Assembly: GCA_965153355.1 (NCBI GenBank)
Contig: OZ231126.1
Span: 111,786,001-111,850,000, forward strand
Length of the DNA stretch: 64,000 bases
Direction of reading: 5' to 3'
From: Flaccisagitta enflata
Taxonomy: Eukaryota > Chaetognatha > Sagittoidea > Aphragmophora
A program made the translations under genes and the position numbers. Every line of letters starts with the position of its first letter. Position 1 is the stretch's first letter. This document shows positions 1 through 10,977 of the stretch, in pieces. Below the pieces are notes generated by a model. That model was not told the DNA's origin. It did no database searches and saw only the letters and a program-made list of their open reading frames with translations.

Positions 1-448
1 TACACAAACAAAATGTCCCAATTCTCATTTTTTTATATTGAATATCTTATATCAATTAGGGTAGATCTGTTAAAAAATTTCAGAAGACTTCATATTCACA
101 AAAAAAGAAAAAAAAACATTCATTGTTGGGTCTTTAAAATGACATTAACCCTGATTATCCACATCACTCCTGTCTCATGCATTACCCCCTTCACCCCTGC
201 AAACAAGCAATGGGTTTCTCAATTATTTCATACTAAGCTTCTTTTTCTGCAGTACACTGTGCAGGTCCAACCTTGTCCTCTTATGGTAATGACTACAAGA
301 ATACCCATAAACAATGACGTAAGTCATAGGATAGTTAAAGTGGTTATATGTATAGCAGTAGAGCAATTGAGCCATGAATGGTCTCTTTAGAGCCTCTGGA
401 GTGTCCTCAATCACCAATTTCTCTCCTTTCTACTTGTATTCCATTTTT
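1..448. other. non-coding, no gene recognised
   Basis: AT-rich sequence. Short open frames are present on both strands but lack biased composition, splice context or recognisable motifs. Confidence 0.5.
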
Positions 449-530
449 AGATGCGTCCAAGCATCTCTGTAAGAGGCTTTGTCCGTCTGTCTGTTGGTCC
501 ATCCTTTGGTCCGTTGGTGAGCACGAGTCA
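449..530 (-). mobile_element. 3' end of hairpin-ended small element (diverged copy)
   Basis: Read on the minus strand this is a GGACC/GGAC-type tandem stretch, then a spacer, then a palindrome (449-466, AGATGCGTCCAAGCATCT on plus) followed by a run of A. The order matches the dispersed family seen at 59237 and 28027. The stem is AGATGC/GCATCT rather than AGTCGCG/CGCGACT, yet it pairs fully. The 5' part is not recognisable. Confidence 0.5.
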
Positions 531-1011
531 TATGTGGTGAGAACTGAAGGAAAACACGCAAAATTCTAAGTCATTGCATCATTCCACATGATTGATGCAA
601 TATTGCATTATCTTAACAAGCTAAGCAGCATGTGGATGTATTGTTGTACCCCCGGGGTACTTGTTAATTTGTCCAATCATTATATGGCACTAGTGGTCTG
701 CTAGGTTTGCAAAACATTTTTGCCCATGTACTAGTGCCATTTTCATTCAACAAAGCCCATCACCTTTGTGGATGCATCACTCATACAGATAAATAACTGG
801 TTGAACATTCATTATGGTCAAGACAGCTTGGGAGTAAAAATTGAGTCAAATGAGTCCACTTTGACGCACACATGCAACTCAGATTTGTGGTTTTTGTTTT
901 CACTTCATACACAATTGTCCATTGCTCCATTATTTTCAGATTCACCAACCTCTGATATGATTTGCCCCAACCAAATTTCCAATCCCATGGTATCTCTACA
1001 CCAAATACCTC

Positions 1012-1266
1012 CTAAATCACTCCGTTCATGTAATCCTGGTCATGTGTCACCATTACACCATCCACCATTCCATCCTGTGTTGCACTTCCAACCAAATTCT
1101 CCAAATCACCCTTCATGCCACTTTCCATCAACCCTTTTTCTGCCAAGATTAGTTTATGGTGGCTGCACCTTTTGCAGCTGCAGTTGCAACCATCATTGTC
1201 TATTTTAATGTTCATTTTGAAAACTTTGTCATCTTTGGCACAATAGTATCTGTAAATAAATTTCAC
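1012..1266 (-). CDS. small ORF with CNCSCK cysteine cluster, family A
   Basis: This is an 84-residue ORF I cannot assign to a known family. It reads MKFIYRYYCAKDDKVFKMN and then IKIDNDGCNCSCKRC. The internal Met before IKID may be the real start. The same pattern (IKMD, CNCSCKC) occurs in the ORF at 10978-11442, and both lie on the minus strand. Past the stop codon, in another frame, a stretch with GLEIWLGQII and GESENN resembles GLEEWVSPVV and GEKSEQN of the second locus, so this copy looks frame-broken or spliced. The closely spaced cysteines suggest metal binding or disulphides, but no function can be given. It follows the 345-residue ORF at 1496-2533 on the same strand. Confidence 0.4.
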   Translation of the reverse strand: MKFIYRYYCAKDDKVFKMNIKIDNDGCNCSCKRCSHHKLILAEKGLMESGMKGDLENLVGSATQDGMVDGVMVTHDQDYMNGVI

Positions 1267-1495
1267 AATGGCACATATTGAATGAATATAAAAGAAAACA
1301 TTTCATCAAAAACAAATTCTAATTGTACAAACACCCAATGTACTGCAATTCATCATCTCCCAGGAATGTTACTATCATGGATGATGCCATCACCCAGATG
1401 TAAAGATAGAGGTAGGCCATACACAAGTTTATGTCCCAAATCTTGAGTTTCAAAAGATGATTGGATGTCAAATCACTGCACAATTCCAATTCTTG

Positions 1496-2533
1496 TTAAG
1501 TGTCAACAATGGGAGACATGAGATTTTGGGTGTTGCCTATTTGTTCGCCATTAATCTGAGCCTGACACATCATATCATTCTGCATTTTTTGGAGAGCTTC
1601 ATCACACTGCTTCTTCAAATGAGCCTCATTTTGTTTGTAGACATTCCCCAAAGAGTTCCTCTTTTCAACGTGTGCAAACGAGAGATAGAGGTTCAATACA
1701 CTGTGCTCAAATATGGCGGCCTTGACTGCCTCCAAAAAAATAAATGCATGGTTTTTGGATGATTCATCTTTTCCATATAAACCAATTTTGCATAGTTTTA
1801 ACTCGTGATTGGCAAAAATACGCACTTTTAAGTTGCCCACGGTTCCACGGCATTCATCAGCATAGATATTAATGTAGGCTGTAGTGCAGAAATCATAAAG
1901 GAGTGTTGCAACCCAGTAAATTAATTTCTTTGATTTCAATTCTATATTGAAAACAATGGTGAATTGCTGTGGAACATCACTCCATGGTTGATCAACATTT
2001 GGCGGTGGCAGTGAAGCAAAAGCCGGCACAAAGTACCAACAGCGAATTGGGAAAGGTTTGAGGATAACATTCAACCTATCCTGGTTCACTGCCACAAAGA
2101 CATGCCTAGAATGTTTGAGTCGATTCAACTCCATAAAAAACATGGATGGATACTTTTCTTCATTTCTCTCATAAAGTTTCCTAAGGATGTCTTTTGGGAT
2201 AAATCCATGTTGTATGAATTTGGCCAATAATTCAATATCATTAATGGGACTTGCTGAGTCATGTTTCAATTCGCTCAGTTTATTGACCAAATCTTTTGTG
2301 CCTTTGGTAGCTTCTCTCGAAAGATTATGCAATATTAGGAATTCTTTATCCAAAATCCGACAAACGTCTTGGTCATCTTCAAGAAAATATTGTCTTCCCT
2401 CACGAGAGCCTGTGACATTTGTATTGCTTCCATCATTTTCATTGCTGTCTTTGTAATTATTATCATTAAGGCCACTCTGCTGCACCAAACCTTGACAATC
2501 CAATTCTCGGTGGTGGTTTGTTCCTTCATCCAT
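1496..2533 (-). CDS. hypothetical protein, 345 residues, unrecognised
   Basis: This is a single open frame from ATG at 2533 (MDEGTNHHREL) to a stop at 1496; an upstream TTG in frame is unlikely to be the start. The N-terminal about 60 residues are Asn/Asp/Ser-rich and look disordered. The middle (about 65-165) is rich in charged helical sequence, including IELLAKFIQHGFIPKD and RKLYERNEEK. The centre contains an aromatic, beta-rich stretch (CWYFVPAFASLPPPN, then KKLIYWVATLLYDFCTTAY). The C-terminal 60 residues look helical and coiled-coil-like. There is no transmembrane pattern or signal peptide. The length without a stop and the balanced composition argue for real coding sequence. It could be a host gene exon or an ORF of an unknown element; I do not recognise the fold. 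Confidence 0.55.
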   Translation of the reverse strand: MDEGTNHHRELDCQGLVQQSGLNDNNYKDSNENDGSNTNVTGSREGRQYFLEDDQDVCRILDKEFLILHNLSREATKGTKDLVNKLSELKHDSASPINDIELLAKFIQHGFIPKDILRKLYERNEEKYPSMFFMELNRLKHSRHVFVAVNQDRLNVILKPFPIRCWYFVPAFASLPPPNVDQPWSDVPQQFTIVFNIELKSKKLIYWVATLLYDFCTTAYINIYADECRGTVGNLKVRIFANHELKLCKIGLYGKDESSKNHAFIFLEAVKAAIFEHSVLNLYLSFAHVEKRNSLGNVYKQNEAHLKKQCDEALQKMQNDMMCQAQINGEQIGNTQNLMSPIVDT

Positions 2534-3221
2534 GTTAAACAAATGAGTCTATGGCCCTATATATCTTTGTTTGTGCATCTGTTTTCATTTAAGTCAATTT
2601 TTTGGAGGATGAGTTCCTATTGCACACATTTCAAAAATTTGGCAAATGTAATAGTTGTTCTTGCACTCTGATAGATGGATATGTAACATCGCTTGTAACA
2701 TCTTCCCTTTATCTGTGCTGGGCAAATTTGTAGGCATATTATACACACAGTGGGCCTAAAAAAGTATGAGCAATGCAGTGGAAAAAATTCAGTCAATTCA
2801 CTATCAATATTAAGCAATTACAAATATTCTTTCAATTATAACGCGGCCTCCCTAATTACAACATCATCAATATTTTTTTAAAAATAGCATTAAACTTGTA
2901 TTCTCATTGATGTGGATCTGATTTTTTTCCATGGTGCTATATTTGAGTTCAATTCTTAACTCTTCTTTGAGCAACAAGTGCCAGATTGGTCTCAAATAGA
3001 ATATATTGTCAAAAATTCTACTAAGTATCTTTCATTTGAAACCATTTTGAAATTTTAACATCACTCCAACAAGAAATTAGAGACATTAACATTAAATTTT
3101 TGTGGTAAATGAAGGATAAATTCAGTCTTAGCTGAAAATAGTTATTTCACTTTAATTTGATGTTGTAGACAAAGTATGGTATGCTGTGGACGTCAGTAAG
3201 ACAAATAAATTTTTTTACATA
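2534..3221. other. non-coding, no gene recognised
   Basis: AT-rich sequence upstream of the 345-residue ORF. No promoter motif stands out. Confidence 0.4.
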
Positions 3222-3371
3222 GACAAGGCCAATTACAGGGCGATCTAGTTGCTGACGGTTGGGCAAGAGCAGTAATGCAAAAAATGCTTGGAATTCAAAA
3301 TTGTGATGGGCAGACAGACTGATCTACCAACCAACACGGCAAGGTGTAGAGTTGCGTGTCTGCAACTAAAC
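3222..3371 (+). mobile_element. hairpin-ended small element, subtype II, complete
   Basis: It starts at AGACAAGGCC and is followed by a sub-terminal AGTTGCTGACGGTTGGGC (3247 on), GGCAAGAGCAGTAATGC, a short GACAGACTG-type tract, ACACGGCAAGGTGTAG and a terminal hairpin AGTTGCGTGTCTGCAACT (3350-3367), then AAA. The 5' AGTTGC equals the left stem of this copy's own hairpin, whereas other copies have AGTCGC at both places. Confidence 0.65.
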
Positions 3372-3599
3372 ACGTCAAATATAGTATTGTAAAAGAGATC
3401 TATTTCCATATCAGTAAAAAGAAGCATCTGAAAGTAAAAGCTTAGTACAGTTGCGCTTCACTAGAGCAAATGCCAAGGGACTTGGCAAAATTATACCTTA
3501 TAGTAGTAAAGCTGCCTGATAATATACAAATAACTGTAAAATCTTTCATAGGATTGTCAATTGTATATTTTATAGGTGGGTATGCCTTATTAGCGGGTG

Positions 3600-3731
3600 C
3601 GCTCTAGCAGTGCTCCACTCAACTTTTTTTTAAAGAAGATTGGTGACCTGGTAATAATTTAGCGACCATAAATACTGCCCCTGCTCATCTGTACACGATC
3701 AAATTAGTTGTGTATCCGGCCTTGTTTTACT
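3600..3731 (-). mobile_element. fragment of hairpin-ended small element (5' end)
   Basis: On plus the right edge reads GCCCCTGCTCATCTGTACACG, a short spacer, then GTGTATCCGGCCTTGTTTT. This is the reverse complement of the family's 5' end. The 3' hairpin is not clear. Confidence 0.4.
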
Positions 3732-4704
3732 TCCTGTTTTGAAATCACATATCTTGGTCATGACTCCATGTTCATTCTTTTATCTGGTAGTTTGATTAAG
3801 GTGGTTGGACTGTCTGAAACTCACTCATCCTAACCCTCTCTTTTTCAAAAAAAAATCTTCTCTCTATCCATCTTTCTCATCCTATCTTTCAATGTCTTTC
3901 TTATCCTATCTTTCAATGGTTGTCCTCACTCTCACTCCCCCATAAACCTATTCCCTTTGTTCCCCCCACCATTTCCTCATTGCTTGTTATATCTCTATCT
4001 CACTTATTCTTCTCACCTCTCTACTTCTCTCTTCTCTCCCCGCTCTTTCCTCTTTCCTCACTAGCTTTCCTCTGTCATTTCTCTAAATTTCTCTTCAAAC
4101 CTACCTACCTATTCTTCCCTTTTTCCCCTTCCCCTCTTTTCCATACACTAACTCCCCTTACTACCAAAAAAACTCCCTCTCTCTACCCTTCTCTCTCTTT
4201 TCCATACCTCAGTATTTTTCTATCTGCCCTCTCTCCTCTTGTCAATACTTTCTTTTCCACCTTCTACCCTGCCAATCTCCCTTTTTGGGATTCTTTTAAG
4301 GCAGGATTTTTGGCCACAAAACTTTTTTTGAGTCCCATTGTTCAAATTGTTGAAATTATGCGAACACTAATGTAACTTCTAAGTCAGGTTTTTTTTGTGA
4401 TTTTTTTGTGTTTACTACACACCAATTTTAATCCATCCAACATAGTAATTTGTATTTTCTAATAAAAAACATCATCCTCCTGCCTAAATGCTACACTAAC
4501 CTGCCCTTTCTTGTCTAATATCTGAAGCGTGTGATATAATATTTAACATTCTCTTTTTACCAAAAAGTAGTGTTTTCTATTTCCTTCTCTCCCTTCCCCT
4601 CAATGACGTCTGATGACCTTCTGATGATCTCTGCTGCCATTCTTCCTGAGAAAATTGTGGATCAAACTCCAAGAAAAATGTGAAGAAATCTTAAATACCT
4701 GAAA
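3732..4704. other. non-coding; pyrimidine-rich tract at 3830-4300
   Basis: A C/T-rich stretch with a 151-codon open frame made almost only of Ser, Leu, Phe and Pro. That composition is expected from a CTTTCC-like simple sequence rather than a gene. Confidence 0.45.
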
Positions 4705-5073
4705 AACAAGGCTAACACCTATAAGTCGCGTGCGGGACATAAACAGCTCAAGATGACTTTCATTGACTCACAATGACTTAAAATGACTTAAAATGACTCA
4801 AAATAACTCAAAACAACTTTAAATGACTTAAAAGATTTAAAATGATTGAAAGGACTACTTTGACCTATTTGACTTAAGTGAATTGAAATAACTTAGAATG
4901 AGTTAGAATGACCTAAAATGACATAAAATGACTTTGAATAATTTAGTAATACCAAAAAGTATAATAAAAAAGTAAAGTGTGACGGACGGACCAAAGGACC
5001 AAGGGACCAAGGGACCAATGGACCAACGGACCAACAAAGTGGGTTGTAGAGTTGCGTGCAAGCGACTAAAAAT
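4705..5073 (+). mobile_element. hairpin-ended small element, subtype I with 10-bp minisatellite
   Basis: It starts with ACAAGGCTAACACCTATA followed directly by AGTCGCGTGCGGG. An AATGACTTAA-type 10-bp repeat fills 4755-4935. Then comes AAAGTAAAGTGTGACGGACGG, a GGACCAA tandem tract, AAAGTGGGTTGTAG and the hairpin AGTTGCGTGCAAGCGACT (5050-5067) plus AAAAA. It is complete at both ends. Confidence 0.7.
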
Positions 5074-5292
5074 GTGTTTATGTCATCCTTAACCATATTG
5101 GATATTGATATGTAGGTGCTACTGTAGTAAAACCACTGGCAAACCTGTTCCCTGTTCTTGTAGGCTTAATATTGCGCTGATGTATGTATGTATGTATGTA
5201 TTGCGCTGATGTACGTTTTTTCCTTTCCTGAAATTGAGTACCATTGATGTTACCAGTCATTTGCCATTAGATACTATCCTTAAATATGCTGA

Positions 5293-5497
5293 TTTTTTTA
5301 GTCACGTGCTACGCGACTCCACATCAATTTGTCGGTCCGTCTGTCCATCTGTCCATCCGTCCGTCCATCCGTCTGTCTATCAAACTTTTACTTTTTCAGC
5401 GTTTATGGGTTTTTAGCCTAACTGCTCCTGCCTAAATGCTACACTGACCTCAAGTATGGCCCCTGCCCACCCGCACACGACTAAGGGAGCCTTGTTA
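5293..5497 (-). mobile_element. hairpin-ended small element, subtype III
   Basis: On plus it begins with T-run then AGTCACGTGCTACGCGACT (5300-5318, the 3' hairpin in reverse), then GTCCGTCTGTCCATC-type repeats. It ends with GCCCCTGCCCACCCGCACACG and CCTTGTTA, the reversed 5' end. It lies about 65 bp beyond the stop codon of the HELQ exon. Confidence 0.6.
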
Positions 5498-5560
5498 TCT
5501 TCCCATCCTACTTTCATTCACTACTCCTCCTTTTATTACCACGCCATCTCTGCCACCACC

Positions 5561-7701
5561 TCAATTTGATTCCTTCATCTCTTGAGCTTCTTCCTCAAGG
5601 GCCTCCACTTTATTCTTCAAAATCATTTTGGCTGATTCAATGATATCCAACGCCTTGGGATTTGACAGGAATGGAATAGCCTTGGTTAATTTTTGGGGCT
5701 CGGCATTGGCCACATCGGCAATTTTCTCGAAACCGGTGTTTAGAAGCTGCTTAGCGCGACCAATTTTCACACCTGGTATTTCCATGAGTTGGTTGAGAGT
5801 TGGATTGGAGCACTGAGTTAATCTTGGAATAAAATCTTTGAATAGCAGAGGATATGCCCAAAACTGTTTCAACTCTTCCGTGAAACGCATCACGCTAATG
5901 GAAAATGCAGATGCTCTTTGAAAGAGTCCTTGAATGAAACCTCGGTCGAGATTGTATTTCGACGCAACTTCCCATACACTTTTCTGGGCCATTAAATCTC
6001 GGAGCACAAGCGTCAAGTAAAAACGAGCTATAGTGATATCGTCCACTTTGGATTTGAACTTTGTCACACCGCGAGCACGCACTGCCAAATACGACTCACG
6101 AACGCCTATAAGCTCAGCGGCTTTAATTTCAATGGGGTCAAGGCAGCTGAGAGACTTGAAATAAGTCATCCATTGAGGATTGATGGTGCTGATTGCATCA
6201 TAGGGAGTTACCAGATACAACAAATGAATCGTACTCTCGAGGTTTAAGTTCTGCAGATTGGCCTTGAGGTCGTTGTACAGTCGTTGAGACCAATCCAGAT
6301 CCACACCTCCTTTGTAGGAGGCTTTTCCCAAAGCTGTGACTCTTAAGAACTGACCTTGAGGGTCCGGCATCAAGGCTGAGTTGGAGGTGTTGTAATGGCC
6401 ATTGTTGTTGCTGCTGTTACTCAACTTGGTACTACTGTCTTTCAAAGTGTTTTGTCCTTTTTCAGAGCCAATACCCTTGTTACCATTGACGGGCGATATG
6501 GTGGGTGGAGGAAGTGTGTCGTAGTTTGTAGCAGGAGATGAAAAGTTGTCAAGAGTGAGGAATTTGTTAGCATTTGTTGTTGTTGTTGTTGTTGTAGGTG
6601 AGTGTAAAGGAGTGGAGATATGCTGAGAATTATTGTCGGCCACTTTCTTTTGGCAGCGAATAATCAATTTGGCAGTAACCAGATCCTCGATGGCTTTGTC
6701 CAATAAAACATCAATATTAATGCCCAACTTATCTCGCTGAACATGCAACAAAGTCTTTGAGAGGAAACAAGCAATGGATTCGCGAGACCAAGTAATTTCC
6801 AAACCCACGCAACACAGCACCAACTGTTTCATGCACTTTCTGCTGTCACCGTCAAATGCATTTCCATGGGTGTCTTTTGAGTCCTGACACAAAACCGCAG
6901 CTAAACTGCTAAAACAGGCGTCGTAGGATCCAGAAATGATTTTCATCACTTGGGCACGATCTTTGGGCTGCACAATCAAATAACTCTCGCCCGAATCATC
7001 AATCCCGGCTCTTCCCGCACGACCCACCATCTGCTTGTATCGACTGCTTGTAAGAAGAGACAATCCAACATAAGGAGATCTGAGGATTACTCGTTTTGCG
7101 GGTAGATTTACGCCAGCAGCCAGAGTTGAGGTACAAGTAAGAAGGCAAAGAACTCCAGCACTGTATGCTTCTTCAATTAGACGACGCTCATCCGTTGTCA
7201 AGCCGCTGTGGTGGTAAGCTACACCGTAAGGGAGAGTCTTTCTGAGGATAGGGCAAATTCCCCCTGGAGTTTCAATGAGAAGATTCTTGTATAAATCCTT
7301 CCGCTCCTCTTCCCGAATCCGCCGCAATTTATCTGGCATAGCACTACAGAGCATCACCGCAACATTTTCACAATTCTTTTTGCTGGCACAGAAGATGAGA
7401 CAGGATTTTTCCGGAATCACTTCAGAAACCAAACCCTGAAGATGGTCTGGGTCAGATTTTTCCATCTCTTTAGTGTATGGAAATGTAATGAATCTGCTGT
7501 GACAGATTTTGTCCTCATCGGTGATAGCACAATTGACAGCTTGGGTGGACCCCTTTTGTACTTTGTAGATGGACAAACCAATTTTGATGTATTCCACCAA
7601 CTCAACTGGACGAAAATTATTTTCATAGACTTTGGCGCGCAGGAAAATCTGCAAATCTTTGATGTTGCTCAGCGTGGCAGACATGCCAACAATCTGCGTC
7701 C
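5561..7701 (-). CDS. HELQ: HELQ (helicase, POLQ-like), C-terminal two thirds in one open exon
   Basis: HELQ is a superfamily 2 DNA helicase acting in the nucleus in replication-coupled repair. The open frame starts inside helicase motif III (TQIVGMSATL). It continues with CLIFCASKKNCENV (about residues 95-108), AYHHSGLTTDERR (about 156), TSTLAAGVNLPAKR (motif V, about 185), QMVGRAGRAGID (motif VI, about 218), a winged-helix/ratchet region and a helix-hairpin-helix segment near MEIPGVKIGRAKQLL. It ends at a TGA, with AATAAA about 20-30 bp beyond. Order and length match vertebrate HELQ closely, except for a Ser/Thr/Asn-rich insert (about residues 350-440). A possible splice acceptor (TTGCAG) precedes position 7701. 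The Walker A and DEAH-type N-terminal half is absent here apart from decayed traces at 7702-7835. Lack of any intron over 2.1 kb is unusual for this gene. Family certain; functional status not. Confidence 0.9.
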
Positions 7702-7835
7702 CTGCAACAGTGGAGAACTTTGGTCAACATGGTCTCCAACAGCACCACGAAGATGTTCCATCATTACATGTGAGTTCACGATCACAAATAATCCAATTTA
7801 TTTTTAATTTTACCATTTCTTTTATTATATATTGA
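7702..7835 (-). pseudogene. frame-broken continuation of HELQ (motif II region)
   Basis: Immediately upstream of the intact exon three frames carry collinear HELQ-like pieces. One reads WIICD..EL..DGTSS, resembling the DExH motif II neighbourhood. Next comes RGA, then LLETMLTKVLH, then TQIVGM. The order and spacing match HELQ, so single- and double-base indels have broken the frame. It may be genuine decay, making the whole copy a pseudogene or truncated retrocopy, or uncorrected assembly indels. Confidence 0.5.
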
Positions 7836-8514
7836 ATAGTACACGCTTAATGGCATGTTTGAACACATATTCCGCTTATGCTTTCCGCTGTGAAAGGAAC
7901 CTCCTTTTATAATATGATATCTCTTTCCACAGAGAATCTCAAATTGACAGAAAGGCAAAGCTTTGACTTTTCTGGACGTATGCCATTATGATATAAGAAC
8001 AAAACTGCCTAAGATGAAGCAACATAACATGAGAATTTCAGCCATTAACGCTTTACCACCGAAGTCAAACCAAATCAAATTTCTTTTAACTTTATTCAAC
8101 AATATACACTGTTTCTAAGCACTTGCACAACTTCATTATCTTCTTGCAGTTAGATAGATAGATGTTCATTGAGGCTGAGTCCTAAAAAATGGTCCAGAAT
8201 CTGTCTTCTTAATGCAGAATTCACAACCAATCAACCCTGCATCTTCAACCAACTCTACTCTCTGTCTCAAAATGATCTTTTCTCACTGAACTTGAAACAA
8301 AATCTTCTTGCCAGGCTCACATACATTTTCGCACGTCTTTTTAGCTGGTTCTGAATTGTTTGGAAGGGATCATGATTTGAGTTCGAAAGTAACAAAGGCG
8401 CTCCCAGGAGAAAGAACATCCATCCTCCATTGCTTCATGATCTCTGAAAAAAGAAGTGACGGTGGGTCACAACATTAACAGATAGTGGGCAGCCACCCAA
8501 CAACGCCCAAAAGG
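7836..8514. other. non-coding, no gene recognised
   Basis: AT-rich sequence. The missing first half of HELQ was not found here in any frame. Confidence 0.4.
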
Positions 8515-8695
8515 AACAAAGCTCTATAGAGATGCATGTCCGCAACTAAACAAGGCTGACATGGCTAACCAGTGTAGACAGTTTGGCAGGAGCAGAGGCA
8601 AAAACAAAACCCCGGAATCTATAATGATGACGGACGAAGTGACTGATGGGATCTGATCCAGTTGACACGGCAAGGTGAGCTATATCCATGACAAA
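8515..8695 (+). mobile_element. two hairpin-ended elements joined head to tail
   Basis: A 3' hairpin-like end (TAGAGATGCATGTCCGCAAC then TAAA, 8525-8548) runs straight into a new 5' end (CAAGGCTGACATGGC). This is followed by GGCAGGAGCAGAGGC and a late GACACGGCAAGGTGAGC. The right-hand copy lacks a clear terminal hairpin. Confidence 0.45.
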
Positions 8696-9868
8696 AAATA
8701 ACTAAAAAACAAAAGCTTTTATAAATCAAACAATCCCAAAAATGTCACAACATTTCCTACTTTACAGCTTCTTTTATTTATTTCTTTTATTGATCATTAT
8801 AGCTTTCTTTTCCTAATATAACACACAAATAATGATTTTCTAATTTTAGGTGTATGGGCAATTTAGATTCACTGAATTCTTCTTTATATTGCTTTGGGAA
8901 AATGACCTTTCACTTCCTCTAAACCCAGCTTAGAATCAGGCCAAGACACATTCATAGGCAGTTTTGTTGTCTTATCAACCTGATTCTGGTTGCTTAATCA
9001 CATGATTGAAGTCTTAATAACATTGGAGCATTTAAAAACCTTGCAAAAATTAATAATATTTAATAGTTTGTAGACTTGAGAAGGAAGAATATGTACTCCA
9101 GTTAACTTCATCTACAAACAGAGGCAAAGGCGAACACTGCCCTTTGCTTCCAGGTCTTTGTCCGCTTTCTGGCACTAGTGGTGCTTTTAAAAATACGGAG
9201 GATATTCTTTAAGCATCCACTTTATTTACTATGTTCGAGCATGATGAGATTGTTAATCCGCCAGAACTTTAGCCTTCCGCTTCCCTCCTTGCTGTCATCA
9301 ATGCCCACCACCTCCTCTCCCACCTCCTTACTTTCATCAAACGCGTTTCTTCTCTGACAGTTCCCACTATGCTCACATATAAAGCAGCTTGGATCCAAAC
9401 CTTGTTATGAAATGGTCGAAGAAACACCTGAGCCATCTTCATCCAAATTTCTTAGTGTATCCAATAAAATCAATTGTTTTATACTGGAAAATAATTGCAT
9501 TAGAAAGATGAATTTGTCTTGACACACAAAGGATGTTTTTGATGTACTTCCACGCATTGGTCATATTTCTTCAATGAACCCTAGAATCGTTGCATGAGCA
9601 GTCCTTAATTTTGTGAAAATGGTTACAGTTTTTTGTGACACTGCTTAATGAAATTATGTTTGTCTGAAAGGACTGTTCTACAAAACAAATCCATTTCTGC
9701 AAAAACAAAGAAAAATAGCAATTTGGCAAATATATTTTTGGGCTTTGTGTTTACCCTAATGCGGTTTGCCAATCAGAACTTGCCTCTTTTTTTTCTTACT
9801 GCAACATCAAATAACCACAACATTTAATCATGTCAATATGTCCATTTTCAATGAAAAAAAGAATCATT
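8696..9868. other. mostly non-coding; possible 60-codon minus-strand frame at 9222-9405
   Basis: A minus-strand frame ending at TAA (9224-9222) reads CFICEHSGNCQRRNAFDE and then an acidic stretch, KFWRINNLIMLEHSK. It has coding-like composition and two close cysteine pairs, but no start and no family I recognise. It could be a short exon or transposase debris. Confidence 0.25.
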
Positions 9869-10480
9869 TCACATTAACACTGTAGAGCGAATCATTGAAA
9901 AATATTCCTTTGCCATCAATTTTTTTTTCAGTAGCAAGCCTAATTTCTTCTGGAAGTAATGTCCATTTTGCTGATTATACTCAGAGCAGATAAATAGGGT
10001 GATGTAACTGCGACTCACCCCATATTTCATCCCATATGACATGGCCGCAACCAACATCTTTTCGAATTTGGCAGAAGTGACCATATTTTGTCCGTCATTC
10101 CCAGGCTGGGCCGTCATCCCGTTCTGCACCTCGATCACGTCTTTCACACGGGACTTGATTTTCTCGACATCAATGCAAATCATCCGCAGCTGCCCCTCCA
10201 AGTACGCAACTCTCTCCTCCATGGTCAGAGTGAGCATTTGCTCATATTCCCCACTCTCAACCTCTGTACCTTGCACCACGGCAATGCCATCAGTACATTC
10301 TTTGTCGTCAACCACGGCACACATGAAATCATCGTTGTCAATCGCCAAAGTTCCACACTCCAGTGGTGCGTCAGCTGGCGCATTGTCTTCTACACAACCA
10401 AAACCATCCACGCCCAAATTCTTAACTTTTAATCCATCCAACGCGTCATTCGAATCCACCATCTTCGCTCCCTTTTCCAT
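9869..10480 (-). CDS. acidic protein with coiled coil and possible winged-helix tail
   Basis: A 203-residue ORF from ATG at 10480 (MEKGAKMVDSND). Residues about 1-75 are acidic and cysteine-containing (GFGCVEDNAPADAPLECG) and look disordered. Residues about 80-115 (TMEERVAYLEGQLRM, DVEKIKSRVKDVIEV) form a likely coiled coil. The last 60 residues (KMLVAAMSYGMKYGVSRSY, then KKLGLLLKKKLMAKEYF) show the helix-turn-helix-lysine pattern of a linker-histone-type winged helix, but this is a weak resemblance judged by eye. It lies about 500 bp downstream, on the same strand, of the cysteine-cluster ORF at 10978-11442 and may be a later exon of the same gene. Function unknown. Confidence 0.5.
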   Translation of the reverse strand: MEKGAKMVDSNDALDGLKVKNLGVDGFGCVEDNAPADAPLECGTLAIDNDDFMCAVVDDKECTDGIAVVQGTEVESGEYEQMLTLTMEERVAYLEGQLRMICIDVEKIKSRVKDVIEVQNGMTAQPGNDGQNMVTSAKFEKMLVAAMSYGMKYGVSRSYITLFICSEYNQQNGHYFQKKLGLLLKKKLMAKEYFSMIRSTVLM

Positions 10481-10977
10481 CGCCAGTCAATTCTTAGATA
10501 ACAAGTAGCGTCTATTTCAAATCCAAATGATCAAAATCTTCCAAAATTTCAAAAGTAATCCAACAAACCTTCTTTTTTTTCACAACGTCTATTTGTGACA
10601 AACTCAATCTAAAAAAAAAAGTATTTACATCATGTCACGATCTCAATTTACAACAAATACACATATCAATACACTTTTCCACTACTCATCACCAAGGATA
10701 CACAATTCTTTTAGTATTGCAATGTAAACATTACATAAATGGTCCAGGCCAGCCCTTGTCATCTCCATCAACTGCTTCACCACTGCCATCTCCTTCATTC
10801 CTGTCAACAAACAAAGTCTTTCTCACATCTTTCCAAGCAATTCTTTCCTTCTGGATGCAAAAATCTTATATATCAACGTCTATCTTCATCCCAACGCGCA
10901 CGCAGTGGCAGGGGTTACCCATAGCTTCCCTCTCAATGCAAATGTCGCAAAAATCCGGAAAGTCGCAGGGGCAGGGG

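Noticed and set aside
3920-4375. 151-residue Ser/Leu/Phe/Pro-rich protein
   Set aside because: Pyrimidine-rich simple sequence; no motif or splice support.
9220-9660. Mariner-type transposase remnant
   Set aside because: Isolated residues looked suggestive, but no catalytic motif or terminal repeats could be placed.
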